Source: Actinomortierella ambigua (Eukaryota; Mortierellomycota; Mortierellomycetes; Mortierellales; Mortierellaceae). From it: DNA of 37,790 nt. Below the pieces are notes generated by a model, which was given only the letters and a program-made list of their open reading frames with translations, had not been told where the DNA came from and did no database searches. Position numbers and translations under genes: made by a program. Location of the stretch: positions 1-37,790 of the forward strand of contig JAAAJB010000344.1 in NCBI GenBank assembly GCA_016098155.1, given 5' to 3'. Shown here piece by piece: positions 12,801 through 24,859 of this stretch; within the stretch, counting starts at the first letter, position 1, and the number at the start of each line of letters is the position of its first letter.

Positions 12801-15800
12801 GATAGGAAGACACCCAGCAATGGTATAGCCTCGGTCATCAGAGACAAGGAGAGGTATTCTCTGGAAATTGGATCGCGCTCGAAGAATGACTGGTAGATAC
12901 CGTAGACGAAGGAAACAAACCTTTCGCTCTTGGCATTGCGAAGGATCCTGGGACTGAGTGCCACTAATCTCTTCCACACTGTGATAAGTGTCAAGGACTG
13001 CGATCGACCAATGGCGTTGACACTAGGTGGTAAAAAAATTGGGCATCATAGGATAAAAAGGTACGAGTAAAGAAAATTAACGCCTTTCACAGCTGAATGG
13101 TGGATTAGACCAGCTCCTCCTCAATGGTACTTACATTGCCTCTAACAAGCTGACGTCTTTTGTAAGTTGGTCCAAGAAGTTGGCGGTAATCGACCGGAGT
13201 TCATTGTGCGAGAAGAGATAATCAAGGATGTCGTTCCAGATGCTCATGAACATTGGGCTGGCAACTTTGTTGATGAGGACTGGTGCGATCGCTGAAAAGC
13301 GCATCGCAAATTCTTGGTTGATCACAGTCGCATACTTTTGATAGGTAATTGACGCCTCCTGGACATTTGTGCCATCCTATGAAAATCCTCCCCCCAGAAA
13401 TGTTGAGTACGTTAAGTATTGATACACCCGACGTCTGCCCTAACATATTCATGCAGCCGACCACATATGGACTTACCAGCAAGTAATCCCAAAGTCGCTT
13501 ATGACACTCTGGATTGCTGAGCGTCAGTCTGAGGATCTTGCACCAATACTGGATCCAAAGAAGGTCTGGCGAGGACGATTGAAGCTCCATAAAACTGTTG
13601 AAGCACGCAATGATGAACTGCTCTTCGTCGCCGACACTTTCAAAGATCATTTGAAGCATATTGCATTCCTGTAGTAGCTGTAGTCCCGATACTACTATGC
13701 CTCGCAGGACAGGGTTAAGACCTAATTTAGAGAAATAGTTATAGAGTAACACCCGAAAAGAAGAAATTAGTGGGATGCAAACCCTGCCGCTGGATGCTAT
13801 CTTAATTCTTAGTCTCTCTCTCCCCCCCCCCCTTTGAAAAGATATTGAGCGTCTTACCAGGTTTATCCATCGAAAGAAGTACGGGGTTGCTGTCCTCGCT
13901 GAGTGCTTCCTTGGCAAGACATTTGGTCATAATGCCCACGATCTTCGTCGGGAGTTCCTTGAAAGCCTCCAGGCACTTTTTAAGATCTTCACGGAGTCGC
14001 TGACTCTTCGCGGGCTCGCTCTCCTGCGTGACATCATAGCCGACATGGGACGGCGAGAAGAGCACCGCTGCAAACACTGTTGCCATGTAATCGTCCAGCA
14101 GCCTTCCCTTGACAAGAGCCTCGAGTGTGACCTGCCTACCCTGTGTCGCGCTGCCCTTGTTCAGCAGCTGTACCACATAGGTGATGATCGCCAAACTTGT
14201 CTCAAACCTCTGGTCACGAATCTTTTGCTTCTCCGCCGGCGTCAACCCCATCGGAATCCGATGCTCGAAATCGCCCGCGACCAGATCGTTCGCGCACTGC
14301 TTCAAGAAAGCTGCCGCCGATGAAAGCATGGGTGCCTTGAGCGCATGAGTCACCGTCGACGCCGTCACACCCGGCTGGCCCAGAAGCCACGCATAGTTGG
14401 TGATGGTGTTTTGGAGGTGGGACGACCATACCCGATAAGCCTCCGATGCCGTCTCTGCCTCCGCGCCTTGTTGAGGCACGGCAAAGATGCGCTCGAAATA
14501 ATTCGGATCTTCCGCGAGCTTGGCGCTGACCCATGCTCCTGGGGATCCAACTCTGGGGACCAATTTGGCAAAGTCATCCCACAGCGCACGGCAGGTTGCC
14601 GCATAGTACGCCTCGGGTTTTGCCGTCTCCTCCATCAGCCACTCGACCAGTTGGGATAGATCGTGGCGGTTGCTCGATGTCGTCAATCCGGGGAAGGGGC
14701 GTCGACGGTCATTCATCCGATTAAAGTCACTCGCCTTTTGGCGGATGATGCGCTGCAAATGCGAGATTGCCACACGTGTCTGCTGTCGGGTTCCTAGTCC
14801 TTCGGGGTCATTTTCGGCCGTCTTCAAACTGTACAGCAGCCAATAGAGCAGCTCAAACGTAAACTGGTTCACTAGCGTGGCCTCCTCGCGGAATACGCGA
14901 TAAATTCGATTGACAATCAGAGCTGCTCCGAGGCGCTTCGCGGGATCTGAATGCCCCGCAAGATTGTACACGCGTTTGAGAACTGACTTTACATTTGCAG
15001 AGTTGGAGGACTATTTTTTTGGGGAGGGGGGGGGGAAGAACACCGTACCGTTGTCAGCAACAGTTTTTTTTTTACCAATCCCAATACTACCATGTTTTTT
15101 TTATCTTGACTTACATTGGAGGAGGACTGCTTGATGGACCACTTCACAAACTCCCCTAAACACTCGGCACCAAAGTCTCGAAGAGGACCAAGCGTGTCGC
15201 AGGCTGCATCCATACAGCACTTGAGAAAAGCGATTGTCTCAGGGTTTTCGTACTGGGCGTTGTTGGTGAACCAGTGGATGAGTTGCATGACTAGTGGTCG
15301 GTAGAGCGATCGAGCGACCTGATCAACATCGATGGCAAGCTTAAGCAGTGCTGGGAAGATATGAAGGTAAATCTTGTGGAATGGGCTCTGAAATAAAGAA
15401 TGATAGGAGTAAGGTTGGTTTAAGTAGGTGGGTCGATTATCGTGGTCTTGAACAAAGGATAAAAGGAAATTTTGTAATTGGAGAGGTTACCTTCACTGGA
15501 TCATGAGAGTCCCTGGCTCGGAATGCGCTCGATCCGACCATCAAGAGCACTAGCGAATGCAGTAATTCACAGCTAGCCACCTTGATTTTACGGTTCAGAG
15601 AGTAGAGCGCCAAGTCTACAATTCGCGGAAGCATTTCATCTATATTACGATTTGCAAAAAAATATCCCGTGCAGAGGTTAGGATGGTCCTACACGCTCTC
15701 GATGAAAGAAGAAAAAATATATACAACCCAGGCAACCGACACCATCACCTACCAAACAAAAGCTCAGTCTTCATTTCGGGGAATGGAACCTTCAACTTGA

Positions 15801-18800
15801 CTCTAGAGGCCGGATCCCAAGCCAGCAATTCTGACGTGTCTGTGGCACCCGACTTTGTGTCACGGCTAAGGATAGCTCGTCCGATTCCTGCTTGTCGACC
15901 TAACATTCGGACAATACGAAGCTGCAGGTCTTGAAGTGAGTGCACCTGCTCACCGGACGTCTGCGAAAAGAAAAGAAAAATCAATTGTAAATCCGAGCAG
16001 AGAAAATACAGAAGATGTTAGGAATCCACTACTAACGAACGATTCTTTAAGAGTTTCACCATTACCAGAGGATCACTTACACCAACGGTGGCACTAATAA
16101 TCATAGCTGAGCGCTGGTACTTGAGGGGACGACTCTTCGATCCGCGCTTCTTGGGCCCAGTGGAGGCACTATCGGTGGCTGCTTCACCTTCATCAGCCGC
16201 TTGGACATCGACCATCAGGTAGTCATTCAGATACGGCGCGATCATGCTGAACCACTCCTCTTTGCCTTGCACAATAGTCAGCCAGCGCTCAATCGCGTCG
16301 AATCCGACAGAAGCCAACGGGAGATAGCTCAGACCAAGTCTGAGAGCCATTTGGATGGGTCCTACAATGTCACGCTGACTCACCAGCTGTGGCGGGCTGG
16401 ACAAGACCAGCTGCAAACACGAAGCCAGGAGGTCGTCCTTGTATTGCTCCAGACGAGCTAGCACCTCCTCAATATACTTTTTGAACAGAGTCGCCGCCAG
16501 CCGGACATCCACCTCTGCCGTCTCGACCTTGATCTCCTCTGTTGTGTCGACGGTCGACAGGGTCGAAAACAGGTTGATCTGTTGGCAGACTCGCAAACAC
16601 GTCGCAAACATTTTGTAAAAGCCGCTCACGAGCGGGCTGCGAGTCGACAATCCGATCAAGGCCTCACCCACGACGAACGCCCAGGGTGCAAACAGCTGCG
16701 GTTGTGTCTTTGGGAGGAAGATTTGCCAAAAGTCGGCCAGGTTTTGAAAGATCACAAAATCCTTGGCGTTGTTCGCTCGGAGCGATGTCAGGTTACCCGA
16801 CGCCGCCATCACCGGTGAATCCTCGAGCTTGCTTGCCAACATCAGCATCGCCGAGGTCTGACTCATTTCGGGATCAGAAACGCCTCCCCCTGCTGCTGCG
16901 GCTCCTGCTTCTGTCGGTTGGTCTTCGTTGTCCGCACTAGAGTCCGTGACTGACAGGTTCAGCAATGACACCATTCGTATAAGCGCCTGCATCATCGATC
17001 CATACAGAATGCTAGTGTACGCCAGGCGCTCCTCGCCCAGCAGTCCCACATCCCGTGTATTGGATTCAAATTCGGAAACGCTGGCCTTGAACAGATTGTC
17101 CCAAAGAAACATGTACATGGTGTAGGAGTGGAACGGCGCATCTCTGAGGATAGACACATTCTCCTTGCGCGTCGGTCCATCTGCTCTTCCAATGTCAGAG
17201 CACGTGAACACTAGAAGCTTGTACATGAGCTTATCCACGAATCCTCGCAAAATACCCTCGCCCTTGTGGAACAGCATCATCAAAAGTTTGTTGAGGGCAA
17301 TGGTGCAGTCGACACGCGCAAAAGACGAAAGCTTGACAAAGCTAACAACAACAATGCTCGACATCTGCGTCAGCGCTGTCATCAATGCATCTGGAATATC
17401 GTCAAACTCCCGTGCCACATAAGTGAACGCCTGAATAAATGCTGATAGGTGAGGTGTCGCTCCTTCAGATGCATCGCCACGTCTAAGAAAGGAAGAGGAA
17501 GAAATAATATTAGGGGTTAGCCCGCGGGTACTCACAGGATAACAATTGGTGTCTCTACCGATTACGCCATCAGCTTACATTGAAAACATGAAGGAACTCT
17601 TCTTCAGGAGCTGGTCCAACAGCTTCTCCAAGTCGTCCTTGCTCAGCATGCGTTTGCAAGGTGCTGCAAAGTAGCCATATCCTCGAATAGCCACAGAGAC
17701 TGCTTTATACCGCGCTGATGAGTCGGGGCCTTCAGCATTCATCATTTGCGTAAAGTTGCTCATAAAGAACTAGAACAAACAAAAGGATGGAAGAAAAAAA
17801 TATTCTTTAGCTATGACTCCAAAGCAGAAATTAAGTGATGATACACACACCATCTCTATCCTTACCCAAAAGCAATTCCGCTCCTTGACTCCATCAGGCG
17901 ATGCAGCCAAAACAAGCGCAATTTCTTGAAGAAAGATGTCCAATGATCGATACCCGCACTTTGACATAGAATTGTTGGAATGTGTACAGAAATTTGCAAT
18001 CCTTTGGTACATGAGTGGGTAAATGTCGATCAGCTGGTCGTGGAAGAGGGTGATATGGTTGGCGAAAAGCTCCAGTGCAGCTACTCAGACCAAAGGAATA
18101 GAGAAGTTGATCGGAACGTGTGTCAGAAACAACAAGTTTGCACTTTTTTTGAAAAAAAAAAATAATCACCTCATGCACACCACCACCGCAAAGGGTGAAA
18201 ATGCCTACCAATGGGTGCTCCCAGCCGACTGAGGTCTTCGGGCACATTGACAATCTTTTTGACTTCCTCAAGGACTGCTTGGTGGTCGCGCTTTGAAGCT
18301 CGGTCGGCAAATGAAAACATGAAATGGTCCAGTCCAGAGAGCGCGCCTGCCAATAACACCAACTCTTGTTTTGCTCCGGCCTTCATCTGTCCCTGGATGG
18401 CGGCGAGGTACCACCGAAACAACTGTGCCTGCCGATTCTGCACAAGATCAATGTCCGAAAAGTAGTGTGCAATGACGCCGATGACCTCCAATATTGCTGC
18501 TTTGACTATATTTCAGAGGGATCGTATAGACAAGTTAGTAACCACCATTGGAGATGCATATGACATGCTCCAATGACTCCAATGACTCTGGTCGGTTTGG
18601 GGGAAGGACGGTACCTGTTGATCCGATCTTTGATTGCTGAGTATGATAAGCTGAAAAGAGTCTATCAAAAATACCGCGAACATCGAGAGCATCCCGGTCT
18701 AGTGTCGAATGGTAGGTTGTAAGGATAGCTTTGATGGGTTGTAGAGCCGCCACCTTGACTTTGGCCGCCTGGTCGTGCACAAAGAGTGAAAGACAAGTAT

Positions 18801-19401
18801 TCTTGGTAGACCAATTGAAAAAAAAGAAGGGAAGAACAACATCATTCTTGGTAAGATATCTGTTGCGAAAAACTGGTACTCCTGCGCTCAAAATTAAAAG
18901 GCTGGCCAACTGCTCTCTCCCATTACCTTGATATCGGTCATGAAGGGGACGGTCGCGTCCGTCTTTCGCCCAATCTGCTCGGCGATGAACTCGAGGAACT
19001 CGCCTTTGGCAGGTATATGCTCATTCTTATCGGTCGAAAGCCTGAGAAACCGGAGGATACCAGTTGTTTGACTGAAGAGGAGGGAGCATGCCATTTCTAT
19101 GGTTGATTATCAAGGAACAGCAACGGTTAGTCGTGAGTGATCGAAAATGACGCGAAAAATACATCATACAAGGAGAGGTGTGGGAAGCAGCGAGAACAGC
19201 TTCACTTTTACTGTTCCCTTGGTAGCAGTCCATACCGAGCTCATCCGGCTTGAGGTCCGATCGCGCCAGGTTTGCAATGTCGATGGCGATGGCGCGTGTG
19301 TCGACATGGGTGATGCCAGTTTGAGAGTCGCCAGAAGCCCCACTCAGATAGTCGTTCAGTTCGAACAGACTATGGCGCAATATGTCCAGAGGGGTGGTCA
19401 T
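2150..19401 (-). CDS. PRKDC: DNA-dependent protein kinase catalytic subunit (DNA-PKcs), 43 exons
   Basis: Giant PI3K-related kinase that acts with Ku at DNA double-strand breaks in non-homologous end joining. Hand splicing gives 43 exons in frame and 4105 residues (human 4128). Colinear landmarks in order: N-terminal HEAT arm (e.g. [14 protein letters not shown]); [14 protein letters not shown]194 region at about 1086-1469 ([22 protein letters not shown]); [12 protein letters not shown]; an S/TQ site cluster at about 2612-2619; the DNA-PKcs signature [17 protein letters not shown] at about 2740 opening FAT; kinase N-lobe with IPGQY and a conserved Lys in RKPKR (about 3680); [10 protein letters not shown]; catalytic [10 protein letters not shown] (about 3854); IDFGHAFGS (about 3876); and FATC ending [16 protein letters not shown]. 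These separate it from TOR, ATM, ATR and Tra1. The start ATG (19399-19401) opens the N-terminal frame. The first splice junction is the least certain. No disabling mutation was seen. It is head to head with BRL1. Confidence 0.96.
7788..8284 (-). other. PRKDC: S/TQ autophosphorylation-like cluster of DNA-PKcs (two exons)
   Basis: These two exons correspond to the human region carrying the ABCDE autophosphorylation cluster (around T2609-T2647). The first exon ends ...[13 protein letters not shown], aligning with human TPMFVETQASQ, so the equivalents of T2609 and S2612 are kept as TQ and SQ, with an extra SQ. The second exon has [14 protein letters not shown] where human has a DFTLTQ segment, so the TQ corresponding to human T2647 is replaced by TM. 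The human alignment is from memory; the fungal residues are read directly. Confidence 0.65.
10508..10528. repeat. (GT)n microsatellite in a DNA-PKcs intron
   Basis: About ten GT dinucleotides on the plus strand (CA on the coding strand), within the intron between the exons ending at 10646 and starting at 10487. Confidence 0.8.
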
Positions 19402-19930
19402 GGCTGCGCTGGAGAGAGTATAATAGGGTAAGGTGAGGTGGGGGGGGGGAGTGAAAGAGGAGCTCGGTTGTCGTGGAATGCCTCGAGAGTGTGATGAAAA
19501 AGAAAAAAAGAAAGTGTGCGAGGACAATGGCGCGGAGAGAGTGAGTGGCAACGAGTGACCGAGGAAAAAGAGGAGCGAGCGAGCCAAACTCTAAAGTGTG
19601 GTGGCCACTCCACCCCCCCCCCTTCGAAAGTGGAATGGTGGTCACACTCTACTATTCAGTCCAGGAAAGGAGGATAGGATCGGTCAGCCAGGCCCCTCGA
19701 GAGTCTCTCTCTGCTTGGTGAGTGTGCACCGAGAACAACACTCAAGTGTGCTTGTCTGCCTCTGCTCCCACCCTCTCCCTTCCTTTCTTCCCCCTGGTGC
19801 AAGCAGTTGCTTGCTGGGACCATGATCGTTTTTCTACTTTTTCCACGAAGAAATCAAAAGTCACACTCTGCGTTAGATTTTTTTTTCCTTACTTCTTTCT
19901 TTCCTCCAACTCGACTGACTCCAGCTCAAC
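19402..19930. promoter_or_regulatory. Bidirectional promoter between DNA-PKcs and BRL1
   Basis: The two start codons are 529 bases apart and diverge, so this segment must hold both promoters and leaders. It shows strong strand asymmetry: G/A-rich on the DNA-PKcs side (G9 run near 19441) and C/T-rich on the BRL1 side (C10 near 19612, then CTCTCCCTTCC and TTTCTTTCCTCC before the BRL1 ATG). I see no clear TATA box, consistent with a housekeeping-type promoter. Confidence 0.6.
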
Positions 19931-22112
19931 ATGGCCCGGATGCCAATGCCTCGCGACAGGGCCGCACCCATGGACTGGGAGCGCGAGAACACCACCAACT
20001 TTCCGAATGTGCTCGACTCTTCAGAGTCAACTGGATTCGATGCAGCAGGTCCACAGCACGATTCTCCAATGAATGGGCGCTCGTCCACATTTGGCCAGCG
20101 AGGCACCTCCTCCACCAAAGCCTCGGGCACAATCCCTTTAAACAAAGGATCGGAGGACCCTGCTCAGTCGAAACGTATGCAGACTATTCTTTTCAATAGC
20201 CGGTTGTCTCGTCTGCTTTTGATGTTTGCTCTTTCGACTTACCTGTAGCATGTGAAATCATCCTTTTTGTAGGACCTTTCTCCGACGTGTGGGGATCAGC
20301 AACGCCAAGACCACTTCGACAGGACTGGCTGCAAGGATCGTCCAGTCCTGATCCACCACAGCCACCGGCATTGGGAGGACCTCTTTTCTTTGGCGCTACG
20401 AAGCGCGCATCAACCTTCTCTGCACCACCAACTGATACCACCAATGCTCCGCCGGGAAAGCAATCCACCTTGAAACGATCCGAAACACAGCCAGCACAAT
20501 CGTCTTCATCCACAAAGGATCCTAAAGCGAGCCCTTCAGTCTTCTCTTCGGGACCAAAAGATCGAGCTCAGCGCGACCATGATGACGACGAAGGATTTGA
20601 CCCAGATACCCAAACACCCACGTCCTTCGGGCGCTCACTTTCCATGATCAGCCCTTGGGGGTCGAGCCGATCTTCGGTCATGGCGGAAGAAATTATGAAG
20701 GGGACGCATGAGCTCTCCATTGGAGGTAGGAGTCGACCCCTAGCCACGGGCGCCATTAAGCGAGTTTTGCGGAACAGGAACGCCATGGGCGAGTCGGAAT
20801 ACTGGAATGTACATGCAGACGACTCCTTATACCACCAGGACCGCTCAGATTCTGACAGTGAAGACAGGCATCGTGGGACACATCGAGGAATCAAGGTAAG
20901 AACCCCTTGAATCTACAACATTTGGGATCACTGATGATATTGGATACGCACACCTGTCGTCTGAAACCACGTCCGTTGCTAACAACGAAGGAATACCTGG
21001 AAATTAATGTTCTAGTCAAAGAGTATCTCCTTCTCAAACGCCGCCCTGACAACATCCAAGAGGAGAAATGCCTTGGATCGAGCTGGACCAAGGTCACATC
21101 GGCCCACCCCCACATTGCAGCATGCGAGATCGTGGCAAGAGAATGTCGACCTGCCTTTCATACTGTCTGGGTATGCATCACTCGTCTTGCGTAATGGTCT
21201 TTGAGGAACTCTGAGTCTTTTGCTAACATATGTCCTTTTGCATTTATCACTGTCATTTCCCCAGATACGCCCAGTTGTTGCTCAACATGGTACTGTTTGG
21301 CTGCTTGTTCGTGATCGGCTATAATGCCTATGCAGCCATTCAAGACGATATCTCTTTGGAGGTGGATGAAATGGCGCGGCGGCGGCTACGTACATACAAG
21401 GATTGTGAATACAACTATTACCGCCACTTTAATTGCGAGACACCATCGGATGGAGCTCTCCCATTTTGCAGGAAATACCAGCAATGTATGGACGAGAATC
21501 GTAGCCCACTCGTAGGCAAGGCAGTCGCGTCAGCTCATACATTCGCTGCAATCGCCAACGCCTTTGCACACACGCTGACCTTCAAGGCGATGGTAAGTCA
21601 TTGATCCTCCAGCACGGACTTTTACAGGGCTGCATCCCTTTACGTGGCAATAATGTTTTAAGGCAAGCCCCGTTTCTCATCACGTATCTCATCTCTCTCT
21701 CTCTCTCTTTTTCTCTCTCTCTCTCCCCTGGACCTCTTAGTTCTTCTTCCTGATACTGTTTCTCGGCGGAATATTCGTTTCCAACTACGTCCTCAACTCG
21801 TACCGATCCAACTATGTTCTCCACCACCAACACCACATTGCACCCGGGACGCTGCCGAAAGGAGGGGCCCCATTCACGGAGCCCAAAGATCGGAAAGAAT
21901 CAAACAGCTCGTCATTCTTTTCTCGCGCGCGGATGGGCGACAAGGATTCGACAGACTCGTCAAGGATAGGGCGTATAACTGATGACGGGGCTTCTCGGAG
22001 GCTCTTGCCCGCACGCTCAGGATTGAGCTCATGCATGGACGATGGAGACAGCTCTGGTTCCGATGGCGATATTCCATCCACTCGGCGCGTTCTAGCCCTC
22101 ACGAGCTCATAG
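19931..22112 (+). CDS. BRL1: Brl1/Brr6-family nuclear envelope protein
   Basis: Inner nuclear membrane protein needed for nuclear pore complex assembly and nuclear-envelope lipid homeostasis. Five exons, 19931-20174, 20273-20895, 21016-21170, 21265-21592 and 21741-22112, give 573 residues. The N-terminal ~330 residues are low-complexity and Ser/Pro/Gln-rich, as in the family. The conserved core (about 332-475) has a first membrane segment (PFILSGYAQLLLNM), a perinuclear loop with the diagnostic four cysteines (DCEYNYYRHFNCE then PFCRKYQQCM, about residues 388, 398, 409 and 415), and a second membrane segment (FFFLILFLGGIFVSNYVL). The exon 3 acceptor at 21015 was chosen because it alone joins in frame to the PFILSG reading; a nearby AG at 20990 gives a plausible but wrong frame. 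The C-terminal tail is Ser/Asp-rich. The four-Cys loop makes the family assignment firm, but Brl1 and Brr6 cannot be told apart here. Confidence 0.9.
21692..21726 (+). repeat. (CT)n tract in the last BRL1 intron
   Basis: CT dinucleotide run interrupted by a short T stretch. It forms an extended polypyrimidine tract just before the 3' splice site at 21740. Confidence 0.75.
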
Positions 22113-22258
22113 ATCCAGTTCCTGAAACAGAGTTGCCCTTCATCCATCTTATCCCACTATTGAGTGACAGGAGTGGGTCAAATATAGCAAGTTTGTGCCT
22201 TATTGTATTATTGTGCTGTGCATTGTTGTGATAAAAAGTTGAGGGATGGTATTTTTTT

Positions 22259-24294
22259 TTAGAGAACTCGGATACGAGCCTCGTTCAGCAAATCCTCGGG
22301 CTTCAAGTTGGCCATCTCGTCAATGAAGGCGGCACGGAATGTGCCTGGTCCCCGCACGTCGCTTCGAGCAGCAGCATGCTCGCCAGCCAAGTTGAGTGCC
22401 AAGATACTAAACCATGCAGTAAACACGAATTAAAGGATGTTAGCTCATCGCCCTTCCAATTTCAATATTCACAGTTCATCTGGTTATCAAGCGTGGTATT
22501 TTTTTTTGTCCGCATTACCCAGCAACGGCAGCGGCAAAGTGGTCGTTGGGCGAGATGGCGGCAAAGGAAGCGATCGACGAGGCAATCATGCATCCAGAGC
22601 CAGTGATGCGACCTTGGTACTCATGGCCATTGTCGATAGCCACCGTGCGCTCGCCATCCGAAACGTAGTCAACCTTGCCTGTCATCGCCACGACGCACCC
22701 TAATTTTTGTTTGTTTGTTTGTATGAGTGAAAGAATGTAACCATTAGAAACTCTCCTAAACTTTTTTTTTCTTTCAAGAGCAAGCAACGACAAAAGATAC
22801 GCATCCTTACGTTCACGCTTGGCAACGGCCTTGACAACATTGGCAGGATCAGCAAAGCCGCCTCCAACGCTGTCCACGCCACGCATTGCGATGGCCTCGG
22901 TCTCACAACCGACCAGCTTGGCAATCGTGGCAATCTCGCCAGCGTTGCCCTTGATGATGTCCACATGGACATGGTTCAGAATCCGACGCGTAGTCGCCTC
23001 GCGCAGCGAGGTCGCACCAGCACCGACGGGGTCCAGGATCACGGGCTTGTGCTGGGCATTCGCATGCTTGCCGGCCACGAGCATGCAGTCGACAAACGAG
23101 TCTGTGAGTGTACCAATATTCAACACCACCGACGACACGACCTTGGACAGATCCTCAGCCTCTGCCGCGGAGGGTGCCATGATGGGCGAGCCGCCCAGCG
23201 CCAGCGTTGCATTGGCTGTGTCATTCATGACCACATAGTTGGAGATGTGGTGTGTCAACGGCGACTTTTCACGGAGCGTCTTCAGCAAAGACGGAAACTC
23301 CCTCAAGACGGCGTCTACAGCCTTGTGTGGTGGTGGTGATGAAGCAACGCTCTTGCCCGACACAAGATCGACCGCGGCCCGGAACTCGCGCAACAGGTTC
23401 TCCGAGGCGACCTTGGCGTCTTTGGCGCCGACAATCCCCGTCACCACCGCCACACCATCGAGCACCCGTCCGTTCTTGCCTGCCGAGTGCACCACTGTCC
23501 GGTATGTGTTATCCTCCTTGATGCCGCCAATGACGACCGTCCGCATCGCTGCCTCGGCCGGGAGGGCCTCCAGAATCGCACGGACGCCGATCGGGCCCAG
23601 CGTTCGCTTGGGCGACTTTGTCTGCGTCATGTAGCATGTGCCAATACCAATGTAGTCTGCGCCGTCGGCCAATGCCTTGCGTGCCTCTTCAGGAGTGCCC
23701 GTCGAGATGCCAAGGATCTTGTTGGGCCCCAGCTTTCGCCGGGCTTCGATGCAGGTGGTGTCGTCCTGGCCGACGTGGGCGCCCTCAGCATCGATGGCCA
23801 AGGCGACCTCGAGGTTGTCGTTGATCAGCAGAGGGACATTGTACTAGATCCATTTCCCACGCAACAGTGAGAGAGAGAGAGAGAGAGATTGCGTTTGCCC
23901 CAACCAGAATGCAATTTTAGGTCCGCCCAAAGGATGGCGCACAAAAAAAAAAAAAGAGTCATATCATATCGATGAGGAGAAGTTAAAAAGACGTCCACCA
24001 AACGGGTTAGGATCTCTGAAGGTTAACAGCCTTCCTCTAGGCAGATGGCAGGCAGTTGCATTGCTTTGCCCCACAATAATAAGGGTGTAGAGCAGCTACC
24101 TTCTTGGTGACGGCGTGGACCTGGCGAGCAAGGGCAGTGAAGGCCGCAGTGTCCAGGTCCTTTTCGCGAAGTTGGACAAGGGTGACACCTCCCTTGATGG
24201 AATCCTCGATGGACTGCAACAGCGTACGCGATGGGTTGTTCAGCCCCGAGTCTGTGACAAGATAGACGCTGTAGTCGACAACCGGCTTGCTCAT
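22259..24294 (-). CDS. THI6: Bifunctional thiamine-phosphate synthase / hydroxyethylthiazole kinase
   Basis: Joins HMP-PP and HET-P to thiamine monophosphate (ThiE-type N-terminal half) and phosphorylates hydroxyethylthiazole (ThiM-type C-terminal half). Four exons (24294-24100, 23843-22811, 22699-22519, 22406-22259) give 518 residues; yeast Thi6 has 540. ThiE motifs: [19 protein letters not shown] (about 35-46), [24 protein letters not shown] and VVIGGI. ThiM motifs from about residue 270: [40 protein letters not shown], and the phosphate-binding/catalytic GRITGSGCM. The start is the ATG just before [13 protein letters not shown]. One oddity: most ThiE proteins, including yeast Thi6, have Arg after IND (INDR), thought to contact the HMP-PP diphosphate; here it is Asn. 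It is divergently paired with THI20. The first intron (23844-24099) holds a (GA)n run and an A13 tract but no aptamer that I can find. Confidence 0.95.
23869..23888. repeat. (GA)n microsatellite in THI6 intron 1
   Basis: About ten GA dinucleotides on the plus strand. Read on the coding strand it is a CT tract about 25 bases upstream of the 3' splice site, so it may serve as the polypyrimidine tract. Confidence 0.75.
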
Positions 24295-24859
24295 GGCTGA
24301 CAATGAAATGAGTGGGAAATGGGGAGAGGGAGTGAATGGAGGAGGTAGAAGGAAAGAAGCGAGTGAAGAGCGAAGGTCCACTTGTTTTTTTTTTTGATCT
24401 CCTCCCTCCCCCCCCCCTTCCCCGGTCCCCGTCGAACAGTCCAGCAACAGTGTTGCAGCATCAACTCTGTTGTTGCCTTGTAGAACCTTGTTGGTGTTGC
24501 GGCAAACAACAACAAACAATAGCTGCTCTATCCTCTTACATGGCTGGCAAGGATTCGTCTGCGAGAACCAGTACCTGCAATATGGTCAAGAGAGAAGGAG
24601 GTCGAGTCATTAATCTTGGAGCTGCTTCGCGTACAGGAAAAAGATGACCAACTGGTGCATAGGGCAGGGCGGGGCGCGAGGCGGGGGAAGAGTGATCGGG
24701 ACAAACCTTCTCCCCCACACATACACACAAGCCAGTATACAACTTGCCGCGCTCGAGATTCTCGATATAAATCTTCCGCTCTCTCTCCTCTCTTTCTCCC
24801 TCCTCTGCAATTCCCATTCATTCACCCAGCACCACCACATCTTCATTTTGTTGATCAGC
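24295..24859. promoter_or_regulatory. Bidirectional promoter between THI6 and THI20
   Basis: Divergent intergenic region of 565 bases. The THI6-proximal part is G/A-rich on the plus strand (a CT-rich leader for THI6), and the THI20-proximal 80 bases are C/T-rich. I searched both strands for TPP-aptamer signatures (CTGAGA, ACCTGA) and found none here, so leader-type riboswitch control of either gene is not supported. I see no defined transcription factor site. Confidence 0.6.

Larger units (their letters stand above)
2150..19401 (-). other. PRKDC: Exon map of the DNA-PKcs gene
   Basis: Exons in transcript order (minus strand, high to low coordinate): 19401-19206, 19096-18927, 18768-18615, 18505-18209, 18080-17866, 17769-17579, 17482-16081, 15960-15753, 15639-15491, 15387-15115, 15010-13858, 13721-13477, 13376-13135, 13022-12776, 12684-12608, 12519-12313, 12205-11830, 11713-11540, 11399-11329, 11230-11170, 11063-10945, 10830-10646, 10487-10336, 10230-10144, 10049-9939, 9823-9611, 9516-9439, 9338-9085, 8864-8732, 8616-8420, 8284-8065, 7972-7788, 7658-6526, 6383-5782, 5655-5407, 5295-5212, 5119-4967, 4873-4769, 4603-4388, 4284-3980, 3846-3645, 3512-3239, 3102-2150. 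All introns are GT-AG and phases match at each junction. The total is 12318 nt, divisible by 3. Uncertain points: exon 1 ends at a GTGAAG donor because the later GTATGA donor (19169) would create a stop. Exon 17 starts after CCGATAG because the upstream AG sites break the frame. Confidence 0.8.

Noticed and set aside
20991..21194. Alternative BRL1 exon 3 reading beginning EYLEINVLVKEYLL after the AG at 20990
   Set aside because: It does not join in phase to the conserved YAQLLLNM exon. The acceptor at 21015 gives PFILSG-YAQLLL, matching the family's first membrane segment.
24295..24859. Possible leader-type TPP riboswitch for THI6 or THI20
   Set aside because: No CTGAGA/ACCTGA core on either strand here or in the first introns of the two genes.
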